Shown in pieces: positions 17,174-26,240 of a stretch of 64,000 nt of DNA; the stretch's first letter is position 1; every line of letters starts with the position of its first letter. The DNA comes from Luteimicrobium subarcticum (GTDB taxonomy: Bacteria > Actinomycetota > Actinomycetes > Actinomycetales > Cellulomonadaceae): the NCBI RefSeq assembly GCF_002798015.1, contig NZ_PGTZ01000007.1:638222-702221 (forward strand), in the 5' to 3' direction. The notes below the pieces were generated by a model. It was given only the letters and a program-made list of their open reading frames with translations. It searched no databases and was not told the DNA's origin. The translations under genes and the position numbers were made by a program.

Positions 17174-18624
17174 GCCTGGCCCGCGCGGCGCTCACTCGCA
17201 ACGGGCTGGGGGCGCCCCTCGTCGGGTGCGCCGCCTGACGTACCTGGTGCGTCCAGGTGGCGCAGGGCGTAGGCGGCAGCCGGGACCGCCGCGGCGAGCA
17301 GGCAGGCGACGGTGAGCACCGCCTCGCTCCGACCGATCGTGAACCACAGGATGCCGAACGCGCTGGATGCGACGAGTCGTGAGACGTCGACGGCCGACTG
17401 TGCCGTCCCGATGGCGGACGCTCGCGACTCGGTCGCGATCAACCGACCCACGAGCGCCGCCAGAACGCCGTCCGTGGTCGCGTAGAAGATCCCGAGCAGC
17501 AGGAGCGCGAGCAGTGTCACGCTCGTCGAACTCACTGAAGCGCCCGCGCAGAGGTAGGCGCCTACCAGTGCGACGTGGCCCCACACGAGCACCTTGGCTC
17601 GTCCGACCTTGTCGGCCAGCCGCCCGGCAGGGACGGCGAGCGTCATGTACGCCACGTTGGTCCCCACGTAGAGGAGGGGAAACCACTGCGTCGCGAACCC
17701 GTCCTTGGCCTGGAGGCTGAGGTAGATGAACCCGTCCCCGACGGTGAGCAGGCCCAGGACGACGGACACGGTGAGGATGCGGCGCAGCTCCCGTCCGCGC
17801 AGGAACGTCCAGCTGAACGTGGGGGCCCCCTCGGCGGCGAGCGCGGTGACGCCGCAGGTGCAGTTCTTGCACTTGGGTAGACCCCGGGCGACGCGGCTCC
17901 TGTGGCGCTCGAGCCAGGCGGCCCGGCGTGGCCTGAGGTCGGGGACCAGCAGGACCAGTGCGCCCACCCCGATCACGGCGACACCGAACGAGATGACGAA
18001 CACGTTGCGGTACCCGCCGGGTATGAGCCAGAGCACGACGAACGCGAGCAGGGGGCCGATGGCGCTGCCGGCGGTGTCGAGCGCACGGTGCACACCGAAC
18101 GAGCGACCGATTGTCCTCGGGTCGGACGACGCAGCGATCATGGCGTCTCGTGGTGCCGTCCGGATGCCCTTGCCTACCCGGTCGATAGCGACGGTGGCAG
18201 TCACAGCGGCGAGCGACGTGCTGAGCAGGAGGATGGCGCGCGTCGCCGCCGACAGTGCGTAGCCGAGAGCGGCCACCCGTTTGGGGTGGTCACGCTTGTC
18301 CGACATCCAACCTGCCACGATCCGCATGAGCGACGGGGCGCCCTGCATGAGGCCGTCGATGAACCCGTAGGCGACCGTGGTCATGCCGAGGGACGCCGTG
18401 ATGTAGAGAGGGAGGACGGCCGCCACCGACTCGGACGAGATGTCGGTGAGCAGGCTGACGATCCCGAGCGTGACGACGGTCGACGAGACCCTGCCGCGGC
18501 GCTGCCGGCGATCCTGGCTCTGTGCGGGCGGCGGCTCGGCCTCCGCGTAACGGTCGCGGATGGCTTGGAGCGCAGCAGCCCGTTCCTCAGGGGAACGTCG
18601 GCGCGGTCGTGCTTCGGCCGTCAC
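17170..18624 (-). CDS. MFS transporter with Cys-rich central loop
   Basis: The 484-residue transporter uses the GTG at 18624, which overlaps the upstream stop (GTGA). A ~50-residue polar N-terminus precedes two blocks of six spans. SLLTDISSESVAAVLPLYI opens span 1, DRVGKGIRTAPRDAMIAASS is a conserved loop block of this MFS subgroup, and the second half repeats with AGRLADKVGRAKVLV. The loop between spans 6 and 7 carries KCKNCTCG at residues ~249-256, three cysteines that could bind metal or act in redox. The substrate is unknown. It sits between a single-span protein and a propeller protein in a coupled operon ending with two glycosyltransferases, so a cell-envelope precursor is a reasonable guess but not shown. 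Confidence 0.85.
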   Translation of the reverse strand: MTAEARPRRRSPEERAAALQAIRDRYAEAEPPPAQSQDRRQRRGRVSSTVVTLGIVSLLTDISSESVAAVLPLYITASLGMTTVAYGFIDGLMQGAPSLMRIVAGWMSDKRDHPKRVAALGYALSAATRAILLLSTSLAAVTATVAIDRVGKGIRTAPRDAMIAASSDPRTIGRSFGVHRALDTAGSAIGPLLAFVVLWLIPGGYRNVFVISFGVAVIGVGALVLLVPDLRPRRAAWLERHRSRVARGLPKCKNCTCGVTALAAEGAPTFSWTFLRGRELRRILTVSVVLGLLTVGDGFIYLSLQAKDGFATQWFPLLYVGTNVAYMTLAVPAGRLADKVGRAKVLVWGHVALVGAYLCAGASVSSTSVTLLALLLLGIFYATTDGVLAALVGRLIATESRASAIGTAQSAVDVSRLVASSAFGILWFTIGRSEAVLTVACLLAAAVPAAAYALRHLDAPGTSGGAPDEGRPQPVASERRAGQA

Positions 18625-19337
18625 CGGTCGAGCTCCAGATTGGCGAAGACCGAGTAGGCGGTGCTCCCCTTCGTGGTGTGGAGCGTGACGCTGACCGTCT
18701 CGTCGCCGCGTCGGAACGCCGCCGTGGTCGCACCGGGTCGACCTTGTACGGCGACCTCTGTGAACCCGCCCCCGAGGAACCATTGCCGGTAGTCGTTGAG
18801 GACGAAAGGCAGGCCCTGCGACGTCGCAGCCTCGACGGTCACCTGCACGTGGTCGTCCTGCGAGGACACGCTGCTCGTGGTGATCCTCGAGTAGGAGGCG
18901 ACCTTCACGACGTCTCGCGGGAAGTCGTCGAGGAGGCGGCCCTTCGACGCACCGGAGCGAGGCGCCGACTTGCCCAGGTGACCGGCCCCGGAGCCGTCGA
19001 GCAGCTGGCTGAGCCCGGTCGGGGTCGGTGTCGGCGTCGCGTTCGGTTCGGAACCGACCTGTGGGTCGGCAGAAGTTCCGGTCTGCCCGGTCGACCCGTC
19101 GGAAGCAGGGGGTGCGTCTGGCGACGTGTGGGCGGTGGTGCCGCCTGGCGAGGACGTGCCGTGTGTCGGGGTCGTCGAGCCGCCGTCACTGCCCGACGCC
19201 GAGCTGGCGGGTGCGCCTGCGCTGGCTGCCCCTCGGTCGCCGGTGTCTCGAAGGATCCCGACGACGGCAAGGACGCCGATCACGAGGAGCACGACGGTCA
19301 CGGCCGCGACACCTACGACTCGGCGGACCGGACTCAT
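18621..19337 (-). CDS. single-span membrane protein with Ser/Thr/Pro-rich linker, unknown function
   Basis: The protein has 238 residues from ATG 19337, which is preceded by GAGGTCC; an earlier in-frame start 14 codons upstream lacks support. A hydrophobic span at ~7-28 is followed by a ~95-residue low-complexity linker rich in Ser, Thr, Gly and Pro. A compact exported domain fills the last ~100 residues (DVVKVASYSRITTSSVSS, then VTVEAATSQGLPFVLNDY). The linker resembles a cell-wall-crossing stalk. I recognise no family. It is the first gene of the five-gene operon shared with the MFS, TolB-like and two GT2 genes, so it probably works with them at the cell surface. The promoter must lie in the 155 bases before the divergent acetyltransferase at 19493. 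Confidence 0.75.
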   Translation of the reverse strand: MSPVRRVVGVAAVTVVLLVIGVLAVVGILRDTGDRGAASAGAPASSASGSDGGSTTPTHGTSSPGGTTAHTSPDAPPASDGSTGQTGTSADPQVGSEPNATPTPTPTGLSQLLDGSGAGHLGKSAPRSGASKGRLLDDFPRDVVKVASYSRITTSSVSSQDDHVQVTVEAATSQGLPFVLNDYRQWFLGGGFTEVAVQGRPGATTAAFRRGDETVSVTLHTTKGSTAYSVFANLELDR

Positions 19338-19492
19338 GTGGACCTCACGGGAAGACTGCGGCTGCCCGACCGCGATCACATCGAAGGGCGTCTTGAGCCT
19401 AGTCGTGGTTGGTCACGTCGAAGTACCACCCACAGGGTGAATCGTGCCGCAGAGCATGTGACGGTCGACCATCCTCTCTCTATGCTCCGGGC

Positions 19493-20092
19493 ATGCCGAA
19501 GATCGCAGACAGCGCCGACGTGGACCCCTCGGCATCGGTGGGTGAGGGCACCACGATCTGGCACCTCGCCCAGGTCCGGGAGGATGCCGTGATCGGTGAG
19601 GGCTGCGTCGTGGGCCGTGGCGCGTACGTCGGCCCAGGCGTGCAGACGGGGCGCAACTGCAAGCTCCAGAACTACGCCCTGGTCTACGAGCCCGCGGTGC
19701 TGGGCGACGGTGTCTTCGTCGGCCCCGCCGCCGTCCTGACGAACGACCAGCATCCGCGTGCGGTCACCGTGCACGGCGCGCTCAAGACCGTGGACGACTG
19801 GAGCATGGTCGCCGTGACCGTCGGGGACGGTGCCGCCATCGGCGCCCGCGCAGTGTGTGTGGCTCCGGTCACGATCGGTCGCTGGGCGACCGTCGCCGCG
19901 GGCGCGGTCGTCACCCACGACGTCCCCGATCACGCGCTCGTCGCGGGCGTCCCGGCCCGGCAGATCGGGTGGGTGGGGCGCGCGGGAGCGCCGCTGACGC
20001 CGAACGAGGACGGTATCCGCTGGCACTGCCCCGACACGGGCGAGGTGTACCGCGAGACGTCTGCGGGGCTCGAGCGGTCCGAGAAGGAGTGA
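19493..20092 (+). CDS. WlbB/FdtC-like sugar N-acetyltransferase (LbetaH)
   Basis: The protein has 199 residues from ATG 19493. The left-handed beta-helix closely follows the WlbB/WbpD/FdtC pattern: EGTTIWHLAQVREDAVIGEG, NCKLQNYALVYE, FVGPAAVLTNDQHPRA near residue 80, and HALVAGVPARQIGWV near residue 160. Family members acetylate the 3-amino group of a nucleotide-activated 3-amino sugar with acetyl-CoA. The partial aminotransferase at the window start could supply that amine (inference). The C-terminus adds a short CPDTGEVY segment. The gene is flanked by oppositely oriented genes and appears monocistronic. 'NeuD/WlbB-type acetyltransferase' is firm; the precise sugar is not. Confidence 0.9.
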   Translation: MPKIADSADVDPSASVGEGTTIWHLAQVREDAVIGEGCVVGRGAYVGPGVQTGRNCKLQNYALVYEPAVLGDGVFVGPAAVLTNDQHPRAVTVHGALKTVDDWSMVAVTVGDGAAIGARAVCVAPVTIGRWATVAAGAVVTHDVPDHALVAGVPARQIGWVGRAGAPLTPNEDGIRWHCPDTGEVYRETSAGLERSEKE

Positions 20093-20116
20093 GCGCCGTC
20101 TGGCGGCTGGCCGACG

Positions 20117-21163
20117 CTATCCGGCGACCTCGCGCCAGATGTCGGCGTGCGCCCTTGCGGTGGCCTCCCACGTGAATCGGCGGGCACGTGCCCGTGCCCG
20201 GTCGAGCCTCGCGGCAAGGCCCGCGTCAGGGTCGACGGTGACGGCGAGCAAGGCTGAGGCAAGAGCCTCGCGACGCGGTTCGACGACGAAGCCGCAGTCC
20301 CCGACCACCTCCGGCAGGGCGCTGCAGTTCGAGACGATGACCGGCGTGCCCGCTGCCATGGCTTCGAGCGCAGGAAGGCCGAAGCCCTCGTACGTCGACG
20401 GGACGACCACTGCCTCGGCCGACGCGACGATGGACGGCATGAGGCGGTCGGGCTGGCGACCCAGGAGCACCGTGCGCTGCAGCGGTGCGAAGAGCCGGGT
20501 GCGTGTGGGGTGCTCGGGGCCGGCGAGGGCCAGCGTGATGCCTGATAGAGAAGGGGAAGCCAGCTCCCAGGCGGCGGCCAGCTCGCCGAGGTTTTTTCGC
20601 TGTGACGCACCACCCGCATGGAGGACGTACGGCCCTTCGAGCCCGAGCGCGCGGCGCACGTCCGTTCCGAGCGGTGGTGCGTCGAAGTAGGCGTCGTCCA
20701 CGCCGTTGTACACCACGCGCGGCTCCGCGACACCGAGCAGGCTCCGGACCTCGTCTGCCGAGAACTCTGAGACGCAGACGACCGCGGCCGCACGGCGCGC
20801 CTCGTCCGCCGCTGCGCGGACCGGTGCGGACTCGTCGGGGTAGCGCCAGGCGACCGTGTCGTGGATCGTGACGACGTCACCCTGGGGAGCCGGCGGGATA
20901 GCGAGGTCCATGCGGTGCAGGACGGACTGCCGCGAGTGCAGCAACCGCCCGACCAACCGTCGTTCCTCGACGCTCGCCGAGCTGAGCCAACCGAACGGAA
21001 GTCGTCTCGTCCCGGGCAGGTCGGACCGGAGCGAGCGCGACACCGAGACGTCGACCCGCCACCCGGGGAGCAAGGCAGCGGCGCGCGTCTCGACCTCCGA
21101 CTCGTAACGCTGTGCACCCATGGGATGCGCGGCCGCGCTGCGCGCGATGACGAGCCTGGTCAT
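20117..21163 (-). CDS. GT4-family glycosyltransferase
   Basis: The 348-residue GT4 enzyme has an acceptor domain with GAQRYESEVETRAAAL, then VVTIHDTVAWRYPDES near residue 95 and VVYNGVDDAYF near residue 145. The donor domain has YVLHAGGASQRKNL and STYEGFGLPALEAMAAGTPV near residues 255-275. It resembles mannosyl- and rhamnosyl-type GT4 enzymes of surface polysaccharide loci. It is convergent with the acetyltransferase (24 bases apart) and divergent from the GT4 gene at 21200 (36 bases between start codons), so the two GT4 promoters must overlap the coding starts. No membrane span. Confidence 0.9.
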   Translation of the reverse strand: MTRLVIARSAAAHPMGAQRYESEVETRAAALLPGWRVDVSVSRSLRSDLPGTRRLPFGWLSSASVEERRLVGRLLHSRQSVLHRMDLAIPPAPQGDVVTIHDTVAWRYPDESAPVRAAADEARRAAAVVCVSEFSADEVRSLLGVAEPRVVYNGVDDAYFDAPPLGTDVRRALGLEGPYVLHAGGASQRKNLGELAAAWELASPSLSGITLALAGPEHPTRTRLFAPLQRTVLLGRQPDRLMPSIVASAEAVVVPSTYEGFGLPALEAMAAGTPVIVSNCSALPEVVGDCGFVVEPRREALASALLAVTVDPDAGLAARLDRARARARRFTWEATARAHADIWREVAG

Positions 21164-21199
21164 GGCCCTCCGTCCGAGAGAGGTGACACTATATCGGCC

Positions 21200-22351
21200 A
21201 TGTCGCGATCACGGGTCGACGTGGCGCTCGTCACGAGCTCGTTCCTCCCGCACTTCGGCGGGGTCGAGGAGCATGTCCTCAACACGGCTCGCGCGCTGCG
21301 TGCGCGAGGGGTGGGCGTCGTCGTCTGGACCGTCGACCGCGGCGACGCCGGCGCGCCCTCGGAAGTCGACGGGATCGCCGTCAGAGTCTTGCCCTGCCCC
21401 CTCCCGGCGCGCAACGCCCGTTCGGTGTGGGACTTTGCGCGACGAGTCCCGGGAGCCGCTGCGGCGTGGATCGTGGCACTTCTCCGTGACCGTCCTCGGG
21501 TCCTGCACGTGCAGTGCTTCGGGCCGAACGGGGTGTGGGCGTCCGCGCTCGCACGCCTGGTGCGCCGTCCTCTCGTGGTCAGCGCGCACGGTGAGACCTT
21601 CATGGACGCAGACCACGTGTACGAACGGTCTCGCCTGCTGCCGCGCGCGCTGCGAAGCGCGCTCGCCCGCGCCAGCGCGATCACGGCCTGCTCGGCCTAC
21701 GTCGCTCGGGATCTCGAGCGCTTCGGGGGTGACCCTGCAGGCGTCGTGGTCGTACCCAACGGGATCGATCTGGACGAGCCGCCCGGCCCGCCGCCGGCGT
21801 GGCTCCCGGAGCGGTACGTCCTGGCCGTGGGCCGTGTGGTCCACACCAAGGGTTTCGACCTCCTCGTCCGGGCTGTCGCATCGCTCGACCGCGTGCACCT
21901 GGTCGTGGGTGGCGACGGCCCCGAACGGGGTCGGCTGGAGGCGCTCTCCGACGAGCTGGGCATGGCGGACCGTGTGACCTTTCCCGGGCGGCTCGCACGG
22001 CCGGAGATCGTCGCGGCGATGGCCGGTGCGGACTGCCTGGTCGTGCCGAGCCGGGTCGAGGCGTTCGGCATCGTCGTCCTCGAAGGCTGGCGAGCAGGCG
22101 TCCCGGTGGTCGCGACATCCCACGGTGGCCCCCCGGAGTTCGTCGACGACGGTCGGACGGGATACCTCGTGGACCCGGAGGATGTCGTCGCGCTCTCCCG
22201 TGCGATCGACGAGGTCGTGCGAGATCCCGCTCGTGCGCAAGAAGTGGCGGAGGCAGGACGGCGTCGTGTCGAGGGGTTCACCTGGGCAGCGGTTGCCGGC
22301 CGTTACGAGGAGCTCTACGACAGCATCTCGGGTTCCCGCGAGGGCACGTAG
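21200..22351 (+). CDS. GT4-family glycosyltransferase (PimB/MshA-like layout)
   Basis: The protein has 383 residues from ATG 21200. It opens with DVALVTSSFLPHFGGVEEHV, the glycine-rich loop of GT4 enzymes, and has VVPNGIDLDEPP near residue 185, AVGRVVHTKGFDLL near residue 210 and SRVEAFGIVVLEGWRAGVPV near residues 285-305. These are the paired-glutamate donor-site features. It would add a sugar from GDP- or UDP-sugar to a lipid or glycan acceptor. It is the last gene of the polysaccharide locus; 89 bases later begins mfd, which marks the edge of the conserved chromosome backbone. The acceptor is unknown. Confidence 0.9.
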   Translation: MSRSRVDVALVTSSFLPHFGGVEEHVLNTARALRARGVGVVVWTVDRGDAGAPSEVDGIAVRVLPCPLPARNARSVWDFARRVPGAAAAWIVALLRDRPRVLHVQCFGPNGVWASALARLVRRPLVVSAHGETFMDADHVYERSRLLPRALRSALARASAITACSAYVARDLERFGGDPAGVVVVPNGIDLDEPPGPPPAWLPERYVLAVGRVVHTKGFDLLVRAVASLDRVHLVVGGDGPERGRLEALSDELGMADRVTFPGRLARPEIVAAMAGADCLVVPSRVEAFGIVVLEGWRAGVPVVATSHGGPPEFVDDGRTGYLVDPEDVVALSRAIDEVVRDPARAQEVAEAGRRRVEGFTWAAVAGRYEELYDSISGSREGT

Positions 22352-22440
22352 GCTGGTGAGTCGGAGCCCGGTCTGACCCTCGGATCGGGCCAGTTGTGCC
22401 GCCAGACGCTGGGCGGCGCTGGATCGCTCCCGAAGGACCC

Positions 22441-25400
22441 ATGAACCTCACCGCCCTCCTCCCCGCCCTCCTGACCGAGCCGACGTTCGCGTCGGTCGTC
22501 GAGCGCACCCGCACGGGCGGCGAGCTGGACGTCGTCGGCCCGCTGGGTGTGCGCCCGCCGCTGCTGGCGGCGGCGAGCGAGACCCGCCCGTTGGTGGTCG
22601 TGACGGCGACGGGCCGTGAGGCCGACGAGCTCGCGGCAGCGACACGCCTGTACCTGTCGGAGGGCGACCGGGACGCCGTCGCGGTCCTGCCGAGCTGGGA
22701 GACCCTCCCGCACGAGCGTCTGTCGCCGCGCGCGGACACGGTGGCGCGTCGGCTCGCGGTGTTCCGCCGGCTCACTCACCCGGACCCGGAGACGCCGTCC
22801 GCGGGTCCGGTCCGCGTGCTGGTCGTGCCGATCCGGGCGCTGCTGCAGCCCGTCGTCGAAGGACTGGGCGAGCTGGAGCCGGTGAGCGTGCACCACGGTG
22901 ACCGGGTCGACCTGGTCGACCTGGAGCGCAGGCTCGCGGACGCCGCCTACAGCCGCGTCGACATGGTCGAGCGGCGCGGGGAGTTCGCCGTCCGCGGCGG
23001 GATCCTCGACGTCTTCCCGCCGACGGAGGACCACCCGCTGCGTGTCGAGCTGTGGGGCGACGAGGTCGAGGAGATCCGCTGGTTCTCGGTGGCCGACCAG
23101 CGGTCGCTCGAGGTCGCCGAGCACGGTGTGTGGGCGCCGCCGTGCCGCGAGATGCTCCTCACGCCGGCGGTCCGGGCGCGTGCCGCGGCGCTCACGGAAC
23201 AGCTTCCGGGTGCGCTCGACATGCTCGACAAGCTCGCGGCCGGGATCGCGGTCGAGGGCATGGAGTCCCTCGCGCCGGCGCTCGTCGACCACATGGTCCC
23301 CGTGCTCTCGATGGTGGACGACGCTGCTCTCCTCGTCGTGTCCGAGCCGGAGCGCGTCCGCCGTCGCGCGCACGACCTCGTCGCGACCACCGAGGAGTTC
23401 CTGGCCGCCGCGTGGACGAGCGCGGCCGCCGGCGCGAAGACTCCGCTCGACCTGTCGGCGGCGTCGTTCCTGACGCTCGCGGACGTCCGCGACGACGCCG
23501 CCCGCCAGGGCCTGGGCTGGTGGACGCTCAGCGCGTTCGGGCTCGACCCCGAGGCTGCGATCGACCCGGCGGGAGACGGGCACGGCACGGTCGGATCGGC
23601 GGGCGTCTCGGCGGGCGCCGACACGGTCGTCCTGCCGGCGCGGGACGTCGAGCGGTACGCCGGCGACGTGGAGCGCGCGGTCGACGACGTCCGCGGCCTG
23701 CAGCACGGCGGGTGGCGGCTCGTCCTGACGACGGACGGCCACGGCCCGGCGCAGCGCCTCACCGAGCAGCTGCGTGCCGCCGAGACGGCCGCGCGCCTGG
23801 TCCCGGACCTCGACGCGGCGACGAGCCCCGACGGGCCCGAGCCGGGCGTCGTCGTCGTGACGGCGGCCCCGGGCGTCCCGGGCTTCGTCATGCCGGACCA
23901 CCGGCTGGCCGTGTTCGCGGAGTCGGACATCACCGGCCGCTCGGGCAGCAGCACCAAGGACATGCGCCGCATGCCGAGCCGGCGGCGCAACGTCGTCGAC
24001 CCGCTACAGCTGCGCGCGGGTGACTTCGTCGTGCACGAGCAGCACGGCGTAGGCCGGTTCGTCGAGATGGTGCAGCGCACCCTCGGGGCAGGAGCCAACG
24101 CGGCGACCCGCGAGTACCTCGTCGTCGAGTACGCGTCGTCCAAGCGCGGCCAGCCCGGGGACCGGCTGTTCGTCCCGATGGACCAGCTCGACCAGGTCAC
24201 GAAGTACGTGGGCGGCGAGGCGCCGTCGCTGAGCCGCATGGGTGGCGCGGACTGGCAGAAGACCAAGACGCGGGCCCGCAAGCACGTCAAGGAGATCGCG
24301 TCCGAGCTCATCCGGCTGTACTCGGCGCGCATGGCGACCGAGGGGCACGCGTTCGGCCCGGACACCCCGTGGCAGCGTGAGCTCGAGGACGCGTTCGCCT
24401 ACATCGAGACGCCCGACCAGCTGTCCACGATCGACGAGGTCAAGGCCGACATGGAGAAGTCGGTCCCGATGGACCGCCTGATCTGCGGCGACGTCGGCTA
24501 CGGGAAGACGGAGATCGCGGTCCGTGCCGCGTTCAAGGCCGTGCAGGACGGCAAGCAGGTCGCGGTCCTCGTGCCCACGACGCTGCTGGTCCAGCAGCAC
24601 TTCGAGACGTTCTCGGAGCGGTACGCGCAGTTCCCGGTCACCGTCCGCGCGCTGTCCCGGTTCCAGTCCGACAAGGAGTCGGCCGAGACGGTGGACGGCC
24701 TCGCGGACGGCTCGGTGGACGTCGTCATCGGCACGCACCGCCTGCTCACGGGAAGCGTCCGGTTCAAGAACCTGGGCCTCGTCATCATCGACGAGGAGCA
24801 GCGGTTCGGCGTCGAGCACAAGGAGACGCTCAAGGCGCTGCGCACCAACGTCGACGTGCTCGCGATGTCCGCGACCCCGATCCCGCGCACGCTCGAGATG
24901 GCCGTCACCGGAATCCGCGAGATGTCGACGCTGGCGACCCCGCCCGAGGAGCGCCACCCCGTCCTGACGTACGTCGGCGCCCACGACGAGAAGCAGATCA
25001 CCGCAGCCGTGCGGCGCGAGCTGCTGCGCGAGGGTCAGGTCTTCTACGTGCACAACCGGGTCGAGTCGATCGACCGGGCGGCCGCCCGCATCCGCGAGCT
25101 GGTCCCCGAGGCCCGCGTCGACATCGCGCACGGCAAGATGTCGGAAGGCCAGCTCGACCGGGTCATCCGGTCCTTCTGGGAGAAGGAGCTCGACGTCCTC
25201 GTCTGCACGACCATCATCGAGACCGGCCTCGACATCTCGAACGCCAACACCCTCATCCTGGAGCGCTCCGACCAGCTCGGGCTCAGCCAGCTCCACCAGC
25301 TCCGCGGACGCGTGGGCCGCGGTCGCGAGCGCGCGTACGCGTACTTCCTGTACCCGCCGGAGCGTCCGCTGACCGACACGGCGCACGACCGCCTCGCGAC

Positions 25401-26091
25401 CCTCGCCGCGCACACCGACCTCGGTGCGGGCATGCAGGTCGCGATGAAGGACCTCGAGATCCGCGGCGCCGGCAACCTGCTGGGCGGCGAGCAGTCCGGC
25501 CACATCGAGGGCGTCGGCTTCGACCTCTACGTGCGGATGGTGGGGGAGGCGGTGGCGTCGTTCCGTGGCGACACAGAAGAAGAGCAGGCCGACGTCACGA
25601 TCGAGCTGCCCGTCGACGCGCACCTCCCCGTCGACTACATCGCGCACGAGCGGCTGCGTCTCGAGGCGTACAAGAAGATCGCGGCCGCCCAGGACGACGC
25701 GGCGCTCGCGGAGGTCCGCGCCGAGCTGCAGGACCGGTACGGCACGCTGCCCGACATGGCGTCGGCGCTGTTCGACGTCGCAGCGTTCCGCAACCACGCG
25801 CGCCGCGCCGGGCTCACTGACGTCACCGCGCAGGGCAAGTTCGTGCGGTTCGCGCCGGTCGAGCTGCCGGAGTCCGCTGCGCTCCGGGTCAAGCGGCTCT
25901 ACCCGGGGACGATCCTCAAGCCCGCCGTGCGGACCGTGCTCGTGCCTTTCCCGACCACCGCGCGCATCGGCGGCAAGCCGCTGCACGGCGCCGACGTGCT
26001 CGCGTGGGCGAAGCAGCTCATCGAGGCCGTGATCCTGGGCGACGTGTCGGCGGCGGCGAGCGTGGGGACGTCCACCGTGCGCCTCAAGTGA
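22441..26091 (+). CDS. mfd: transcription-repair coupling factor Mfd
   Basis: The protein has 1216 residues from ATG 22441, with GAAGGA just upstream; full length for Mfd. The N-terminal UvrB-like part is followed by the RNA-polymerase-interacting domain around residues 520-600 (GDFVVHEQHGVGRFVEM). The RecG-like motor has Walker A GDVGYGKTE near 683, DEEQRFGVEHKE near 784, SATPIPRTLEMA, and QLRGRVGRGRERAYAYF near 955. The TRCF C-terminal domain closes the protein. Mfd removes RNA polymerase stalled at DNA lesions, using ATP, and recruits UvrA. In M. tuberculosis mfd lies a few genes before eno; here the same order is kept but ~7.5 kb of glycan genes separates them. No oddities in the motifs. 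Confidence 0.97.
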   Translation: MNLTALLPALLTEPTFASVVERTRTGGELDVVGPLGVRPPLLAAASETRPLVVVTATGREADELAAATRLYLSEGDRDAVAVLPSWETLPHERLSPRADTVARRLAVFRRLTHPDPETPSAGPVRVLVVPIRALLQPVVEGLGELEPVSVHHGDRVDLVDLERRLADAAYSRVDMVERRGEFAVRGGILDVFPPTEDHPLRVELWGDEVEEIRWFSVADQRSLEVAEHGVWAPPCREMLLTPAVRARAAALTEQLPGALDMLDKLAAGIAVEGMESLAPALVDHMVPVLSMVDDAALLVVSEPERVRRRAHDLVATTEEFLAAAWTSAAAGAKTPLDLSAASFLTLADVRDDAARQGLGWWTLSAFGLDPEAAIDPAGDGHGTVGSAGVSAGADTVVLPARDVERYAGDVERAVDDVRGLQHGGWRLVLTTDGHGPAQRLTEQLRAAETAARLVPDLDAATSPDGPEPGVVVVTAAPGVPGFVMPDHRLAVFAESDITGRSGSSTKDMRRMPSRRRNVVDPLQLRAGDFVVHEQHGVGRFVEMVQRTLGAGANAATREYLVVEYASSKRGQPGDRLFVPMDQLDQVTKYVGGEAPSLSRMGGADWQKTKTRARKHVKEIASELIRLYSARMATEGHAFGPDTPWQRELEDAFAYIETPDQLSTIDEVKADMEKSVPMDRLICGDVGYGKTEIAVRAAFKAVQDGKQVAVLVPTTLLVQQHFETFSERYAQFPVTVRALSRFQSDKESAETVDGLADGSVDVVIGTHRLLTGSVRFKNLGLVIIDEEQRFGVEHKETLKALRTNVDVLAMSATPIPRTLEMAVTGIREMSTLATPPEERHPVLTYVGAHDEKQITAAVRRELLREGQVFYVHNRVESIDRAAARIRELVPEARVDIAHGKMSEGQLDRVIRSFWEKELDVLVCTTIIETGLDISNANTLILERSDQLGLSQLHQLRGRVGRGRERAYAYFLYPPERPLTDTAHDRLATLAAHTDLGAGMQVAMKDLEIRGAGNLLGGEQSGHIEGVGFDLYVRMVGEAVASFRGDTEEEQADVTIELPVDAHLPVDYIAHERLRLEAYKKIAAAQDDAALAEVRAELQDRYGTLPDMASALFDVAAFRNHARRAGLTDVTAQGKFVRFAPVELPESAALRVKRLYPGTILKPAVRTVLVPFPTTARIGGKPLHGADVLAWAKQLIEAVILGDVSAAASVGTSTVRLK

Positions 26092-26240
26092 TCCCGGTCG
26101 CCTCGGGGACGCTGGGCACGGCCGAGCCCCGGGGCACGTTACGCCGGATCGCCTTACATCGTCCTCGACGCGGGTGAAACCTGTCCGGGCTCGATACCCA
26201 GGGGTTTCGCCGGACGGGTGCCTCGCAATATCGTCGCGCT

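Noticed and set aside
1-22351. Prophage or integrative element as the source of the glycan locus
   Set aside because: No integrase, transposase, attachment-site duplication or phage gene is visible; the mosaic orientation alone does not prove mobility.
24004-25986. 660-codon open frame on the minus strand inside mfd
   Set aside because: Antisense shadow caused by extreme GC bias at third positions; translation is Leu/Arg/Val/Asp-rich with no domain, while mfd motifs are intact.
26176-26215. Two interleaved inverted repeats (GAAACC/GGTTTC and GTCCGG/CCGGAC) in the gap after mfd
   Set aside because: Six-base arms that cross each other; easily expected by chance in a GC-rich gap, and no known riboswitch or attenuator pattern fits.
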